Origin: DAOUMU01 sp034409055
GTDB taxonomy: Bacteria; Chloroflexota; Anaerolineae; 4572-78; J111
DNA length: 64,000 nt
Direction of reading: 5' to 3'
Assembly (NCBI GenBank): GCA_034409055.1
Contig: DAOUMU010000411.1
Location: 7,571-71,570, forward strand
Made by a program: the position numbers and the translations under genes. This document shows positions 1-9,216 of the stretch, in pieces. Numbering within the stretch: the first letter of the stretch is position 1; each line of letters begins with the position of its first letter. The notes beneath the pieces are model-generated. The model saw nothing but the letters and a program-made list of their open reading frames with translations, was not told the origin of the DNA and searched no databases.

Positions 1-2
1 CG

Positions 3-2852
3 CCCACCTTAAAGATGACATGGGACTCGTCTCGCCGGAAATTGGTTGATATCGTCTTGCCCCGGGCAATGATTGTCCGCACGGAAGACGAAACTTGGCC
101 CTATCGAGGCGAGATTCTGGCCTGGATGGTGGGGCGTTGGTTTTCAATTTTTCTTGGTGTGGTGACCATCGTTTTGGTGTATATGATTGCCCTGGAAAAT
201 TTCTCCGTTCCAAGCGCCAAACCTCAAATGCCAAATCCAAACTTCCTGGCGTTGACCGCAGCGGCTACACTGGCCTTCATTCCCCGCTTTACGTTTATCA
301 GCGCTGTTCTGAATGATGAAAATCTGCTGGGAGTCATCATCGGCCTCTATTTTTTGGGGATCGTGCGCCTGGTAAAAGATCAGGGTGGTTTTTGGAATTT
401 AGCTCTCGTAGGCGTGACCATGGGCCTGGCGGTGGTAACCAAGTACAGCGCCGTAGTGTTGCCGTCAGAATTTCTTATTGTGCTGGTTATCCTGGCCTGG
501 CGGCAGAGGCAGTATTGGCGAAAATGGTATCGTCCTTTGCTAGTGGTCGCTGCCGCCTCTTTCATTGCCTCTGGCTGGTGGTTTGTTTTTCAAACCTGGC
601 ACTTTAACCAAATCGAAGAATTAGGTTGGTTAGCCGGTACTGTGCGGCCTCTCATTGCCGGCGATGAGGTAGAACCCGGCTCCACCACTTTTTTTGTGGC
701 CGGCGTGTTGACAGGCACGGCCACCGAGGCCGATAACCCTAAAAAGGAGGCGGAAGGCCCTGTCTGGGAGTGGATCAATCTTTTATTTACCGAATTTTGG
801 GAGGTGGAGGTTTTTGGCCAGCCTCCCTTATATCCCCCTATCTACACAGTTTTGTTAATGGGGGCTATCTGTTTGATCGCTGCCATTGGCTGGGGGCTGC
901 TCTGGCGGCGCAATAGGCCCGAGCATCGCCTGTGGCTGGTTTTGCTATTGCTCCATATGCTCATTTTTGCCCTCCTGCCCTTTGCTCGTTATTTGATCAA
1001 CGGTCGAATCTATGATACGGCCCAGGCCCGTTACATCGTTTTCTCCGGGGCTCCGGCAGTCGGTATTTTGCTGGCCTGGGGAGTGGCTACGTTTGCCGGG
1101 CAAAAATATCAGCGTTTAGGGCTGCTAGGGTTAGTGGGGGTGATGTTCGCTTTGAGTGTGGCCAGATTGTATCATTACCATACGGCCTTTCCGCCGCCTT
1201 TACCCGTTCGCACTGACCCGGCCCTGGCTGCCCACCCTGCTCAACCGCTGTCGGTTGTGTTTGACGATGGCCTGGAACTGACCGGCTACGACTCACAGGT
1301 GACAAAAGACGGCCACTCATTGAGGGTGGCGCTCTACTGGCAGTCTCTGGCTTATGCCTATGAAGATTATCTGATGGAATTGAGTTTGCTGGATGACCAG
1401 CATCAGGTTGTGGCCCAAACAATGGCTCATCCGGCCCAGGGACGCTATCCGGTACGGGCCTGGGATCCCGGCGATACCGTGCGGGTTGAGATAACGCTGC
1501 CTCTGATAGGTTTGACTCCGCAAATATATAGTTTACAATTGCGGTTGATTGGCTGGCAAGGACCGCTACTGGCCGGCTCCTTGGAAAGGATAGATTTAGG
1601 CTCAGTTGATGTACCCGGCAGTGAGCCTTATGCACCTGGCCGCAGGTTTGTTTCAGGGCGTTCACTGCTAACCGGGTTTGACCTGTGGCAGGGGGATACG
1701 ATTGTTCCGAGGTGGCCAACCTACCGCTATCTGGCCGATATTCCGGTGAGCATCGCCTATGATGCCTCAACCTCGAACATTGAAGCGCGGCTGTGGTTGG
1801 TTGGGCCGGATGGACAGCGCCGCCGGCCTCTGGCCGGGACCGGCCAGTCATATACTTTCATTGTCGATTATGATTGGCCATCAGGCGCTTATCAGCTTAA
1901 AACGGAGCTGTGGCAATCTGACCAACTACTTGACCAAGCGCTCAGTGACTTTGTCTTGACCGTTGAAAATCGCCCTATTCCATTCGAGCCTCCGCCGATG
2001 GATTATCGAGTTGAGGCTAATTTTGGGGATAAAATTCGCTTGCTTGGTTATGACCTGTCCCTGCGCCGGGTTCAGCCAGGCCAGGGATTGCCCCTGGTGT
2101 TGCACTGGCAGGCCTTGCAGCGCATGAAAGAGAGCTATGTCATCTTTGATCGTTTGTTGGATCAAAATCAAGCGGTGTGGGGAGGCTATGATCGCTTGCC
2201 TAAAGAAATTTACGATACCTTTCTCTGGGTGCCAGGTGAAGTCGTCTCAGATGGGTTTGCCGTGCCGGTTGATCTAGAGGCCCCCCATGGCGTTTATCAC
2301 TTGCATATTGGTCTCTATCAGCAAAGCCTGGGCCAGGCTGAGTCATTACCTCTGGTGCAGGCTGGACAGACGATTGACGCGACCAGTGTTACCATTGGCC
2401 CCATCAAGGTAGGCGGACCACCGCCAGGGGCAACCGTAACCGATATTGCCCCCCAGGTGCCCCGTCAAGATATGCTGGGTGAGCCGCCTGTTTTTAGTCT
2501 GCAAGGGTATGATTTGGAGCAGGCCACCGGGGAACTGCATCTGATTTTGTATTGGCGTGGTGAAACTCGGGTCGATGTTGATTATACCACCTTCGTTCAC
2601 TTGAGCGATGCCCAGGGCCAGGTGGTAGCTCAAAGAGATGCTCCGCCTGGTGGTGGTTTGTATCCTACTTCTCTGTGGGATGCCGGAGAAATCATTGCTG
2701 ATCCCATTGTGCTGCTTATCCCGCCAGAGGTAGAGCCAGGGCAATATACCTTGACTGTGGGACTATATCGCTTTGACACTGGGCAGCGGCTGGCAGTGCC
2801 CACTGCCGCAGATAACAGTTTGCCATTGACCAGTGTCAGTTTGGAACAATAA
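3..2852 (+). CDS. DUF2142-like GT-C membrane protein with C-terminal beta-sandwich modules (5' partial)
   Basis: The reading frame is open to the left edge, so the gene starts outside the window; the first ATG inside it is at base 15. The product is a polytopic membrane protein (roughly residues 1-400) followed by a long extracytoplasmic part built from about three similar beta-sandwich modules, each carrying a pattern like 'LLGYDL...LPLVLHWQA' and 'YPTSLWDAGE'. It aligns along its whole length with the complete 1038-residue protein at 30795-33911; by comparison about 130-140 N-terminal residues, including the first loop with the acidic pair expected of GT-C enzymes, are missing here. Likely role (family inference): a lipid-linked sugar dependent glycosyltransferase of the cell-surface polysaccharide locus, acting on the outer face of the membrane. 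Substrate unknown. Confidence 0.8.
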   Translation, partial: PTLKMTWDSSRRKLVDIVLPRAMIVRTEDETWPYRGEILAWMVGRWFSIFLGVVTIVLVYMIALENFSVPSAKPQMPNPNFLALTAAATLAFIPRFTFISAVLNDENLLGVIIGLYFLGIVRLVKDQGGFWNLALVGVTMGLAVVTKYSAVVLPSEFLIVLVILAWRQRQYWRKWYRPLLVVAAASFIASGWWFVFQTWHFNQIEELGWLAGTVRPLIAGDEVEPGSTTFFVAGVLTGTATEADNPKKEAEGPVWEWINLLFTEFWEVEVFGQPPLYPPIYTVLLMGAICLIAAIGWGLLWRRNRPEHRLWLVLLLLHMLIFALLPFARYLINGRIYDTAQARYIVFSGAPAVGILLAWGVATFAGQKYQRLGLLGLVGVMFALSVARLYHYHTAFPPPLPVRTDPALAAHPAQPLSVVFDDGLELTGYDSQVTKDGHSLRVALYWQSLAYAYEDYLMELSLLDDQHQVVAQTMAHPAQGRYPVRAWDPGDTVRVEITLPLIGLTPQIYSLQLRLIGWQGPLLAGSLERIDLGSVDVPGSEPYAPGRRFVSGRSLLTGFDLWQGDTIVPRWPTYRYLADIPVSIAYDASTSNIEARLWLVGPDGQRRRPLAGTGQSYTFIVDYDWPSGAYQLKTELWQSDQLLDQALSDFVLTVENRPIPFEPPPMDYRVEANFGDKIRLLGYDLSLRRVQPGQGLPLVLHWQALQRMKESYVIFDRLLDQNQAVWGGYDRLPKEIYDTFLWVPGEVVSDGFAVPVDLEAPHGVYHLHIGLYQQSLGQAESLPLVQAGQTIDATSVTIGPIKVGGPPPGATVTDIAPQVPRQDMLGEPPVFSLQGYDLEQATGELHLILYWRGETRVDVDYTTFVHLSDAQGQVVAQRDAPPGGGLYPTSLWDAGEIIADPIVLLIPPEVEPGQYTLTVGLYRFDTGQRLAVPTAADNSLPLTSVSLEQ

Positions 2853-2924
2853 ATTCGTTGACTGGATTTACGATTGCTCTTAAAATCACCCGATCCGTAA
2901 AAATATGGTGGTAAACCTATCCCA

Positions 2925-4448
2925 ATGAACCGTTTTAGAGATCTTGTTTTTCTGAAAAACAATTTGCTTGATTATCTGATCGTATTGGCCATTGGCTTGG
3001 GCATATTGTTGTTCTTCTTTTATTTTCAAAGTTTCTCAAAATTAAGCTGGTCTGATGAGATCGTATACGCGGTGATGGGGCGCAACATTGTCAATGGTCA
3101 AGGTGTTATCTCTAACTTTTATCATCCCAAATCTATTTTGGCAAAAGGATTCCCATTAGGGGATGCTCATATACCGGGGCATACATTTTTCTTGGCTTTA
3201 TCGTTTTTGTTGCTAGGCCAAACTGAGTATGCCGCTTTCTTTCCTAACCATGTAGCCTATGTGCTTTCAGGGATATTACTGTTTTGGCTCAGTAGCAATT
3301 TGGGTAATAGATGGGCTGGTTTTGGCACGTCATTACTTTTCTACTTATTTCCTCCGATAATCAGTTATGCAAACTCGGCCATGGCTGAACTGACTTTGAT
3401 CTTTGTGAGCATTGTCTATTTTGCTATTTGGTATAAGGCGTTAACAAATCCTAAAAGGGTTTATTCTATTTTGTTAGTTATTATTTTAGGATTGGGGATG
3501 ACGATCAGGGAAACATTTATACTTTTTTTACCATCAGCGTTGTATGTGTTATGGCTATGGCCAAAACAAGAGCGAGTAAAAACGGGGATTTATTTTGGTA
3601 TGATATTTATCCCTTATATACTTTTTATTTTTTGGCCTTTTTATCAAGCAAAAGCATCTTATCCTCATATTCTGTCCAGTATCATGGACCTGGAAACTCA
3701 AAGCGTCATTTTAGAAGAATTGTTAGTTATCACAGTGTCAAACATTAAAGCAACACTATCGCTTGGTGGTGCGAGTGTGTGGCGTTTGGCTTACATCGCT
3801 CAGTATCTGACCGTAGTATTTATAGCCGTACTCTATTTTAAGTTCTCGAAGATTGAAAAACAGATAGTCATCTACGTGCTATTCAGTTATTTGGCGAACT
3901 TTTTTGGATTGGTGGCCATATACCCTTGGTGGGGTTGGACGGGCATCCGCCTTTTTATGTTCATTATGCCCCCGGCTCTGATATTAATTGGCTGTGCAAT
4001 TTCTCGCTTAAAATTTCCTTGGCTAAAATATGGGACGATTTCCCTGGCAGCTTGTTTTTTGTTATACGCTTCAGTTCAAGCCAACTTTGGCTTAACTAAA
4101 CATCGTTTAGAGGCATATGAACGTGAGCAAAGAACTGCTGAGCTTATAAAAACGCATATTGGTCAATTCCAGCCTCGAGCAGTCATGGCGGATAAAGCTT
4201 TTTTGTACGGCTGGCAAGCCTATCCTGTTATCGTTGTTTGGCGGGTCACCCAAGATCCGAAACAGGCTAGAGTCCTTGAGGAGTATATATCTTTTGATGT
4301 GGTTGTTGTAAAGGAAGAAGATAAATATCGGTTAATAGATGGTGTTAGGCAAGGTGTGCTTAAGGGTAATTATCAGTTAGTGAATGAAACACCGTTCGAA
4401 GGGTACCATGTATTTATAAATGCGGACAGATTGCAAGTGCATAAATAG
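2925..4448 (+). CDS. GT39/PMT-2 family membrane glycosyltransferase
   Basis: A 507-residue protein with about ten hydrophobic segments. The first TM helix is followed by 'SWSDE' (D44-E45), the acidic pair in the first outer loop that GT-C enzymes such as ArnT and PMT use for catalysis. A soluble C-terminal tail of about 100 residues follows the last helix. It probably moves a sugar from a polyprenyl phosphate to a lipid, glycan or protein on the outer face of the membrane. It is separated by 72 bp from the gene before and 75 bp from the SGNH hydrolase after it, in the same direction. The base composition is more AT-rich than its neighbours, as for the gene at 16138. Acceptor and donor cannot be read from the sequence. 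Confidence 0.75.
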   Translation: MNRFRDLVFLKNNLLDYLIVLAIGLGILLFFFYFQSFSKLSWSDEIVYAVMGRNIVNGQGVISNFYHPKSILAKGFPLGDAHIPGHTFFLALSFLLLGQTEYAAFFPNHVAYVLSGILLFWLSSNLGNRWAGFGTSLLFYLFPPIISYANSAMAELTLIFVSIVYFAIWYKALTNPKRVYSILLVIILGLGMTIRETFILFLPSALYVLWLWPKQERVKTGIYFGMIFIPYILFIFWPFYQAKASYPHILSSIMDLETQSVILEELLVITVSNIKATLSLGGASVWRLAYIAQYLTVVFIAVLYFKFSKIEKQIVIYVLFSYLANFFGLVAIYPWWGWTGIRLFMFIMPPALILIGCAISRLKFPWLKYGTISLAACFLLYASVQANFGLTKHRLEAYEREQRTAELIKTHIGQFQPRAVMADKAFLYGWQAYPVIVVWRVTQDPKQARVLEEYISFDVVVVKEEDKYRLIDGVRQGVLKGNYQLVNETPFEGYHVFINADRLQVHK

Positions 4449-4523
4449 ATTGGGTGTGTTTCAATTTGAATAAAACGACGCTTGTACTGGACTAAAACGA
4501 TAAGCGGTTGACATTTTGAACTA

Positions 4524-5552
4524 TTGGCAGGTTATGCGGTGTATTGGTTTGGCTATTTTCTCATCCTATTTTTAGGGTGTGGTGGGCTGATGGCGCTCTT
4601 GTTTTTGTGGCGTCGTCGGGCTAAAACGTCTTGTCTTCTAGAAAATTTCATTCTGGTAACCCTGTCCATATTCATCACTCTGATGGCTTTGGAGTTTTAC
4701 TTTAAAGTTTTCTTTGCTGAAACCGATAATTTTGATACACTGGCCCGGAGAAATTGGCGTGAACAATACTATAGGGACACGTTTAACTCTTTCGGCTACC
4801 GGGATAAGGAGTGGACGGATGAAATGGTTGCCGGCAAGATTAAAGTGATGGTCGTCGGGGACTCCTTTGTAGAGGGGGTTGGTATCGAAAATCCAGGAGA
4901 CCGCTTCTCCGACCAGCTTGCTCAGATGCTTGGCCCGGGATACGTCGTCTTTAATCTAGGTCGAAGAGGGGCCAACACGAGCCAGGAAATTGAAACCATC
5001 ATTGAATATCCGTATTCACCTGATGTTCTTATTCTTTCCTACGTCATTAATGATGTTGAAGGTGTCGCCAGGGGACGCAGATTTGATGAACCCGACAAGC
5101 CTCAGGTTTCCCCGATATTATCGCCGTTGGTGCAAAATTCCTACGCCTTTAATTTTCTCTACTGGCGAATATTTCGCCTGTTTCAAAGTAAGCAGCCTGA
5201 TCTTAAATGGCAGTGGTTACTGAGTTCTTATGATGATCCTGAGATATGGTGGTTGCATCAGCAAGAGTTGCTTTCTATTTATGAGGGGACACAAGCTGAG
5301 CAGATTCCATTATTGGTAGTCGTTTTTCCCAGCATGGTCTACGTCGAAGACAGCCAGATTATCACTGAGCGTATCCTTGATCTGTATGAGAAACAAGGGG
5401 TACCGACAGTTGATGTATCCGATTTGATACAAGATGTACCTCCAGATGATCGTTTAGCCAGTTCAGTAGACGCCCATCCCAGTGAACTTGTGCATAGACT
5501 TGTCGCTGAGACATTATACGATATGTTTGTTGAGATGGGACTGGTTAAATGA
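4524..5552 (+). CDS. Membrane-anchored SGNH/GDSL hydrolase
   Basis: The N-terminus has two TM helices (about residues 6-30 and 41-58). An SGNH fold follows, with the block-I motif 'VVGDSFVEG' (Ser114) and a C-terminal 'DAHPSELVH' that supplies the Asp-x-His pair. Such proteins are esterases or O-acyl transfer enzymes acting on glycans; here it probably edits acyl groups on the surface polysaccharide. The start used is a TTG; a GTG at 4539 would give an N-terminus (VYWFGY) that matches the paralogue at 44453 (MTYWLGY) better. The two paralogues share near-identical stretches such as 'QNSYAFNFLYWR'. The stop overlaps the next start by 4 bp (ATGA), so the two are probably translationally coupled. 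Confidence 0.8.
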   Translation: MAGYAVYWFGYFLILFLGCGGLMALLFLWRRRAKTSCLLENFILVTLSIFITLMALEFYFKVFFAETDNFDTLARRNWREQYYRDTFNSFGYRDKEWTDEMVAGKIKVMVVGDSFVEGVGIENPGDRFSDQLAQMLGPGYVVFNLGRRGANTSQEIETIIEYPYSPDVLILSYVINDVEGVARGRRFDEPDKPQVSPILSPLVQNSYAFNFLYWRIFRLFQSKQPDLKWQWLLSSYDDPEIWWLHQQELLSIYEGTQAEQIPLLVVVFPSMVYVEDSQIITERILDLYEKQGVPTVDVSDLIQDVPPDDRLASSVDAHPSELVHRLVAETLYDMFVEMGLVK

Positions 5553-7567
5553 GTACTATCTTGCCCAATAAAAGATTAGGGGACGCGCTAAAGTTACCTC
5601 GCCAAGAAATTATAGCAGCCTGTCTGGTATTGGCCTGGGTCGTCGTTGCCTGGACTCTTGATAGTTTCCTCAATCCTACCATCCGATCTACAGACTTAAA
5701 TATTATGGCCACCATCGTGGCGAAAGATATGGATGCCACGCTCTTTGCCCGTGACAACCTGTTCGCCAATGATGAGTTATATGGATTATACACCCCGCTC
5801 TATCGTTGGGTGATTGCTCAGATGTGGCAGATTGGGGGAACGTTTGAAACCGGATTAGCTTTGTTGGTACCGCCTGTTCTGGGCATATATCTGGCCGGTA
5901 TGTTCATTCTACTGCGGTGGGTTACTGGTAATGGATGGATTGCTCTGGGTTTAACTGTAGCCTCTGCTCATTATCAGACAACTATGGGGGATGGGGTGTG
6001 GGGAGTAGGCGGCTCGTCGGCTATGTTGTCTCGAACTTTATTTATGCCGGCCATTCCTGTCATCATGCTAATTTTTCTCCACTTACTGCCGTCACCGACT
6101 TGGCGCAAAGGGTTGGTATTTGGCTTAATCCTTGGTCTGGTTACAAATTTGCATCCGGTTTCAGGTTTTCATCTGTTAGCTTTACTATCTGCTTTGTTAA
6201 TTTTAGTTCACGGCAGCCGTTATCAGGGGTGGCAGACCCTGGGAGCTATTGGACTGACCGCAGTAATTGGGGCCTGGCCTGTTACCTGGAATTTTATCCA
6301 AAATTCAGGTAAACCGATCGGCGATCATGTGACCTTCGCAGTTTTTAGCCAAATCGTGGCTAAACGGTATCGTATGCCTTTTTATCCCGATACCTTTGAA
6401 TGGCCTATGTTCGATCTCCGGCTGACTCGACCCACGCTTGATGGACTGGTCTGGTTTTATTTTGTTCTGGCTCTTTTAGCGTTGTTATTTTATGTGTGGG
6501 GCTTCCGTCGCTGGCTTGGTTTAGTAAAATGGGGTTGGTTGATCGGTGGTTTAATTACGGTTGCCTATGCTTATATGATTGCTATGTTCCATATGACCTT
6601 TCTTTTTGCGGTCGTCGCCTTTTATATTGTATACCGGTTTTGGCAAGGGAAATATGCCAGGTTAGATGGCTGGTTGATTGTACTAACAGGGCTGGTTGTA
6701 CTCTACTCATTTGTTGGATATTACCTGCTGGTGTTTATCTGGCGGACGTTTGAAGTATGGTCGCTGACCTCCCTGCTCGTAGAATATGCCAGAGCAGCTC
6801 GCTTTGTTTATCTACCGATCTATCTGTTGGCTGGATTGGGTGGCGTGGCTTTGATAAAGGTACTTGAGAACAACTTTAGCCTTGTTGCCAAATATGGTGA
6901 TACTGCTTTACCCCTGACCGTGGCCATTATTTTTGGCCTGGCCCCAACTGTTCTATTTGGCGCTCATCGCCAGTTATCCACTACCTTGATGGCAATCGCC
7001 ATCTTGATTTTGTTGTCTGTTACCATTTTTTTGATGCTGGCAAACATTCATTGGACCCCAGGAAAAACTTATCTGTCTCTAGGCGTTGTCGGGCTGATCT
7101 TATTTGGACCGCTTGGCCCATTTTTGACAGATTATATGCCTGTACCAACCAGAAATTTTTTAAGCCCAACTGGCTGGCAAGTTCAGTCGATTTCGCAGAA
7201 TGATGCTGATTTGTACGACTGGGTCTTGCAAAATACAGCTCCTGAGGCTTTATTCTATAGTTGTTTTGAGCATAAAACCCTGACCTATTTCCGGCGCGTA
7301 ACCCAACGTAGCTTGACCCATAACTGGAAAGATCTCTCTTTTGCCGTCCATAATAGAGCAGCCCTTATCTCGGCTTACGATAAATATCAGGATTTTCAAG
7401 GGGCTTGTAGTGACTTTGATCATTTGATAGCCGCCGTACATCGCTCTGGGGCTGATTACCTCCTGATCTCCAGTGATGGGGCAGCCGACTTTCTGGATGA
7501 AGCCTGTTTTGTGAATGAAAAATATGCGGTGTTTGCCATAGATCAAGAGGGGTGCCTTTCAAAATAA
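5549..7567 (+). CDS. Polytopic membrane protein, first of three tandem paralogues
   Basis: 672 residues with about 12-14 hydrophobic segments and a short soluble C-terminal region. It is clearly homologous to the proteins at 9213 and 11197. All three have an N-terminal TM helix ending in 'AW.(L/V)DS', then 'A.M(V/I).KD(M/L)(D/N)..L', then 'YTP.YRW', later 'LHP.SG.HL', and a tail with a Cys-rich 'FFWCDFGP' or 'FYSCFEHK' segment followed by 'THNWKDL'. The acidic residues after the first helix and the topology resemble GT-C glycosyltransferases or oligosaccharide polymerases, but I do not recognise a named family. It starts within the stop of the preceding SGNH gene (ATGA), so the two probably act together on the same glycan. 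Confidence 0.75.
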   Translation: MSTILPNKRLGDALKLPRQEIIAACLVLAWVVVAWTLDSFLNPTIRSTDLNIMATIVAKDMDATLFARDNLFANDELYGLYTPLYRWVIAQMWQIGGTFETGLALLVPPVLGIYLAGMFILLRWVTGNGWIALGLTVASAHYQTTMGDGVWGVGGSSAMLSRTLFMPAIPVIMLIFLHLLPSPTWRKGLVFGLILGLVTNLHPVSGFHLLALLSALLILVHGSRYQGWQTLGAIGLTAVIGAWPVTWNFIQNSGKPIGDHVTFAVFSQIVAKRYRMPFYPDTFEWPMFDLRLTRPTLDGLVWFYFVLALLALLFYVWGFRRWLGLVKWGWLIGGLITVAYAYMIAMFHMTFLFAVVAFYIVYRFWQGKYARLDGWLIVLTGLVVLYSFVGYYLLVFIWRTFEVWSLTSLLVEYARAARFVYLPIYLLAGLGGVALIKVLENNFSLVAKYGDTALPLTVAIIFGLAPTVLFGAHRQLSTTLMAIAILILLSVTIFLMLANIHWTPGKTYLSLGVVGLILFGPLGPFLTDYMPVPTRNFLSPTGWQVQSISQNDADLYDWVLQNTAPEALFYSCFEHKTLTYFRRVTQRSLTHNWKDLSFAVHNRAALISAYDKYQDFQGACSDFDHLIAAVHRSGADYLLISSDGAADFLDEACFVNEKYAVFAIDQEGCLSK

Positions 7568-7586
7568 TGACCATGCTTACCTGCTA

Positions 7587-7642
7587 AGAAACAACTTGTT
7601 TCTGACCACTTAAAGACCTGACAGGTTTTTAAAACCTGTCAG
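7587..7642. repeat. Two perfect inverted repeats downstream of the 5549 gene
   Basis: Two adjacent hairpins lie just after the stop codon at 7567. The first has an 8-bp perfect stem (7587-7594 with 7596-7603, 1-nt spacer). The second has a 12-bp perfect stem (7618-7629 with 7631-7642, 1-nt spacer) with arms ctgacaggtttt/aaaacctgtcag. Neither is followed by a clear T run on the plus strand, so an intrinsic terminator is not proven; a transcript-end hairpin or a repetitive extragenic palindrome is equally possible. Confidence 0.6.
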
Positions 7643-7665
7643 ATCTGGGACGCTGATCAGTTGAT

Positions 7666-7695
7666 TTGCTAGACCCAATGTGAATAGTATATAAT
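7666..7695 (+). promoter_or_regulatory. Candidate sigma70-type promoter upstream of the 7864 gene
   Basis: A perfect TATAAT at 7690-7695 is preceded, 18 nt upstream, by TTGCTA (7666-7671; 4 of 6 match to TTGACA). It lies after the hairpins that close the 5549 gene and about 170 bp before the next start codon, which would leave a long leader. Seen by eye only; no transcription data. Confidence 0.4.
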
Positions 7696-7863
7696 CGAGG
7701 CTTGTTGTAAATTCAGGCTGCCCGGTTTACAAGGTGACGTACAGTACTTGAAGGCTGAATAAATGGTGCTATGCGTTGCTTCTTTGTAGATAGGCGTTTC
7801 ATCTATTGAGTGGTCTAAGCGGTTAGGCTAGTTTCCAGGGCAAAACGTAGGGGAGGTATCCCT

Positions 7864-9216
7864 ATGCCTTGCCGCTGGTGCATAGCGCGAAGTGTGCACC
7901 AGCTACAGTTTTACACTAAGTACCAGGCTGGGTGTTTCAACGTGACTTCTGTTAAACAGCAGAACATGGAAGGGCTTAACACTTCTTTTCTGCCAAATCT
8001 CAAAAATTTAATCTTTAAAGTTGGTCTGGCTATCATCTTGACTCTGCTTTTGTTGGAGGTGATAACCCGGGTTGTATGGTGGAATCGCCACGTTGTAACC
8101 CTGTTTGGCCGACCACTGACCTTACTGCCACTACCTTTGGTAACTGAGCAGCAAGCCGAAATTTTGGCGGAGTGGACCAAAACCCCGGATTCCTACGTGC
8201 AATTCGATCCGGTTTTGGGCTGGAGTATCAGACCAAATACCAGGGCTGAACTGGAAGGCGTGATTTATACCAGTAATAGCGCCGGGATGCGCAGCCTGCG
8301 CGAATATCCTCTGGAGAAGGTAGAAGGTATTACCCGCATTGGTACTTTTGGCCCTTCTTTTACTCACAGCGATGAGGTTCCCGACGATGCCACCTGGCAG
8401 GCACAAATGGAACAGGCGCGGCCCGATTTGGAGGTGATGAATTGGGGCGTGGGCGGTTATGGTACCGACCAGGCATTTCTGCGTTATAAAACCCAGGGGG
8501 CGGCTTACCAGCCGGATATTGTCATTATTGGTTTTGAAGAAGACAACCTGCGGCGAAATGTCAACCGCTTTCGCCCGTTCTTCCGCCGCCAAACTGGCTT
8601 ACCCCTGACTAAACCGGTTTTTATCACCGAGGGGAACGGGTTGAAGCTGCTTGAAACCCCTTTTGCTGATTTTGAGAGCTTGCGAGATAGCCTGCTAGAC
8701 GATCCTGATGGTTTCTTAGACACGGTTTGCCCCCATGATTATTACTGTCACCGCCCTCTTTACCAGCCGATGGCTCTTGACATCTTCAAGAGTTTTCGCT
8801 TCTTTCGCACTCTGGCTCATGAGATCAATCGAGCCAGCCAGCCCAAATCTTCTTCGGTTCACGATCCGTACATACAGCGAGTCAACTTACTGCTGATTCA
8901 GGTGTTTGTAGAAGAGGTCATCCGTAATGGATCTATCCCGGTCGTGTTGGTTTTTCCGGAGCGTCAATCAATAGAGGCTCACGAAAGAGGGGAAGAAACG
9001 GCTTACAAAGCCGGTGTAACCCTGCTGAAGGAGCAGGGACTCCTGGTCATAGATCTAGCGCCTGCTTTTGCGCACGCTAAAATAACAGAAAATGCGGATT
9101 ACCTGGATTACTATGCCAGTGATGGCGGACATTTTAACCAGTTAGGCAATTACATTGTTAGTCAGACAGTATTGGCCCACCTCTGCCAGGAGGGGATTTT
9201 GAGGAATTGCTCATGA
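7864..9216 (+). CDS. SGNH/GDSL-like hydrolase with atypical GPS block I
   Basis: One N-terminal TM helix (about residues 47-67, counting from the ATG at 7864) is followed by an SGNH-like domain. The region where GDS is expected reads 'GTFGPSFTH': the serine is kept but the Asp is replaced by Pro. The C-terminal catalytic region is present as 'SDGGHFNQLGN'. Two starts are possible. ATG 7864 has a good GGGGAGG ribosome site, but it lies in a 30-bp repeat that also occurs at 10650. ATG 7966 begins just before the TM helix and removes 34 residues that look repeat-derived. I keep 7864 as the outer limit. The stop overlaps the next start (ATGA at 9213). Probably acyl modification of the surface glycan, with activity uncertain because of the altered motif. 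Confidence 0.72.
   Translation: MPCRWCIARSVHQLQFYTKYQAGCFNVTSVKQQNMEGLNTSFLPNLKNLIFKVGLAIILTLLLLEVITRVVWWNRHVVTLFGRPLTLLPLPLVTEQQAEILAEWTKTPDSYVQFDPVLGWSIRPNTRAELEGVIYTSNSAGMRSLREYPLEKVEGITRIGTFGPSFTHSDEVPDDATWQAQMEQARPDLEVMNWGVGGYGTDQAFLRYKTQGAAYQPDIVIIGFEEDNLRRNVNRFRPFFRRQTGLPLTKPVFITEGNGLKLLETPFADFESLRDSLLDDPDGFLDTVCPHDYYCHRPLYQPMALDIFKSFRFFRTLAHEINRASQPKSSSVHDPYIQRVNLLLIQVFVEEVIRNGSIPVVLVFPERQSIEAHERGEETAYKAGVTLLKEQGLLVIDLAPAFAHAKITENADYLDYYASDGGHFNQLGNYIVSQTVLAHLCQEGILRNCS

Noticed and set aside
1087..1851. 254-codon minus-strand frame
   Set aside because: An antisense shadow of the DUF2142-like gene.
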